This document shows positions 62,793 to 64,000 of a stretch of DNA of 64,000 nucleotides, in pieces; the stretch's first letter is position 1; each line of letters starts with the position of its first letter. This DNA is from Schoenoplectus triqueter (taxonomy: Eukaryota; Streptophyta; Magnoliopsida; Poales; Cyperaceae), in the NCBI GenBank assembly GCA_964058805.1, contig CAXKVV010000013.1, forward strand, positions 124,001 through 188,000, written 5' to 3'. The translations under genes were made by a program, and so were the position numbers. The notes under the pieces are model-generated. The model did no database searches. It saw only the letters and a program-made list of their open reading frames with translations, and was not told the DNA's origin.

Positions 62793-63403
62793 GTTATTAT
62801 GGATAAGTACTCTAAATGAACAGCGGCTTATTTTGTAAAGTTTCAATTTGCTAATTGTAGTCTATTTTAAGATGTGGCTGTCCGAAGGTTCATGTTTTTT
62901 TTTTTCCTTTTCTCCCCCTTTAAGAGCCAGCTACGTTGTGTCTTCTTTCAGTTAATTCGAGTGTAAATATTATCTGCATCATGCTGACATTTTCGTATTT
63001 GTAATTATTATTTTTCAATAATTTTCTGATGATCAGGCACATATATTGTTGATGGTATTAATTTAATAGGTCCCTCTATTAATTTGAAAAATTACCTTGC
63101 AATAGATAAGAATATCATTTTTTTGTAACATAAGTTAAACATAGGACCAACTTTCACATAAAATAACTTGCTGTATTGAAAAAATCCCCTAATAGTAATA
63201 GGTTTCACATCTTAAATTTTTTTCCTTCGTGATTTCCATTTGCCAGACTGTGCCACCCCCTTCCCCTCCCTCCCTCCCTCCCTCCCTCTGTTCCACTGTT
63301 CCTGGACTCCTCCAAAAAAACAACAAGAAAAACATAGAAACTAATTGAAGAAAGAGGAGGAAAGGGAACAAAATATTTAAAAACAAATTAAGAGGATCCT
63401 ATT
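62793..63403 (+). other. Upstream region of CHX copy 2
   Basis: Contains a (CCCT)n run near 63262-63289 and a purine-rich leader before the ATG, similar to that of CHX copy 1. Confidence 0.5.
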
Positions 63404-64000
63404 ATGAGTCCTCAAATGGCAAAATCGACCCTGTCTGTTATGCCAACCATCATTATGCCAACAAAAAATGGCTCGTCAGCTGACCTGATGAATTGCTTCT
63501 TGCCGAACATGATCATCTCCCCCGGCATTTTCAGGAACGGGCATCAGAAACCACCTCTCTACACCTTCTCCTTGTTTCTCATGCAACTTATTGTTGTCAT
63601 CTCTGCCACACGGGGCACGCATTTCCTCCTCCGGCCTTTTAAGCTCCCCCGACATATCTCTGAGATCATTGTATGTTTGACTTGTTAATTATATATGCAT
63701 GTCTGATGCATTTTGTTTTTCTTTAATTGGATGATATTATTAGAAAAGGAAATGTCATTTGGATTGTAATTCAACTTAACCATCTGTTCTTTTACTTTTT
63801 AATTTCCGCAGGGAGGTTTCTTGCTCGGACCTTCAGTTCTTGGCAAAATACCCCGATTTGCTATGACCATATTTCCTCCAAGAAGCCTCTTTCCCTTGGA
63901 ATCCTTATCATATCTCGGACTCATCTTTTATATCTTCACCATTGGTCTCGGTATTGACCTCCCATCAATTCGTAGTTCAGGCTGGCGTTGCTTCTGGTTC
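63404..64000 (+). CDS. CHX-type cation/H+ antiporter, tandem copy 2 (cut by window end)
   Basis: Exon 1 is 63404-63670 (89 codons) and exon 2 starts at 63812 and runs past the window end; the intron is GT-AG at the same place as in copy 1. The protein begins MSPQMAKSTLSVMPTIIMPT and matches copy 1 throughout (PGIFRNG, PPLYTFSLFLMQLIVVISATRG, FKLPRHISEII). Exon 2 opens GGFLLGPSVLGKI, the standard family motif, then FPLESLSYLGLIFYIFTIGLGID. The visible part has no defect. Only about the first 150 residues are in view, so integrity and substrate type cannot be judged. Confidence 0.92.

Overview
This is a 64 kb piece of a flowering-plant nuclear chromosome. The evidence is spliced genes of plant-specific families (LURP-one-related, CHX-type cation/H+ exchangers), plant-type cullin-1 genes, AT-rich intergenic DNA, and a plant repeat load of Copia and long-LTR retroelements, MITEs and tRNA-derived SINEs. 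I could not place the species or decide between monocot and eudicot.

Layout: (1) 196-1204, minus strand: a two-exon LURP-one-related gene with a TATA box. (2) 1.35-20.5 kb: about 19 kb without a convincing gene, holding several foldback MITEs (Mutator-like with 9-bp target duplications, hAT-like with 8-bp duplications), a GC-rich hairpin between 17-bp direct repeats, and a small LTR element. (3) 20.5-38.3 kb: two complete tandem CULLIN1 genes, 19 coding exons each, both encoding 745 residues and differing at 14 positions. The shared block starts inside the leader intron, so the two copies have unrelated upstream regions. Each copy carries a transposon in an intron where the other copy shows the empty site. 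(4) 39.15-49.64 kb: an old Copia element with two diverged LTRs, split by a 5.3 kb insertion with TGTCA...TGACA ends that looks like a giant solo LTR. (5) 51.38-53.17 kb: an FHIT-type HIT-domain gene (diadenosine polyphosphate hydrolase) whose structure implies a 3-nt microexon directly followed by a U12-type AT-AC intron. (6) 57.7-64.0 kb: a tandem pair of CHX antiporter genes, the first complete (825 codons), the second cut by the window end.

The genes do not form a pathway. CUL1 is the scaffold of SCF ubiquitin ligases, FHIT a nucleotide hydrolase, CHX a membrane transporter family. The most unusual item is the FHIT splice structure. The most useful evolutionary record is the CUL1 duplication, with its swapped leader and reciprocal transposon presence/absence. 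All exon coordinates were derived by hand from splice signals, reading frame and recalled family sequence; no alignment or transcript data were used.
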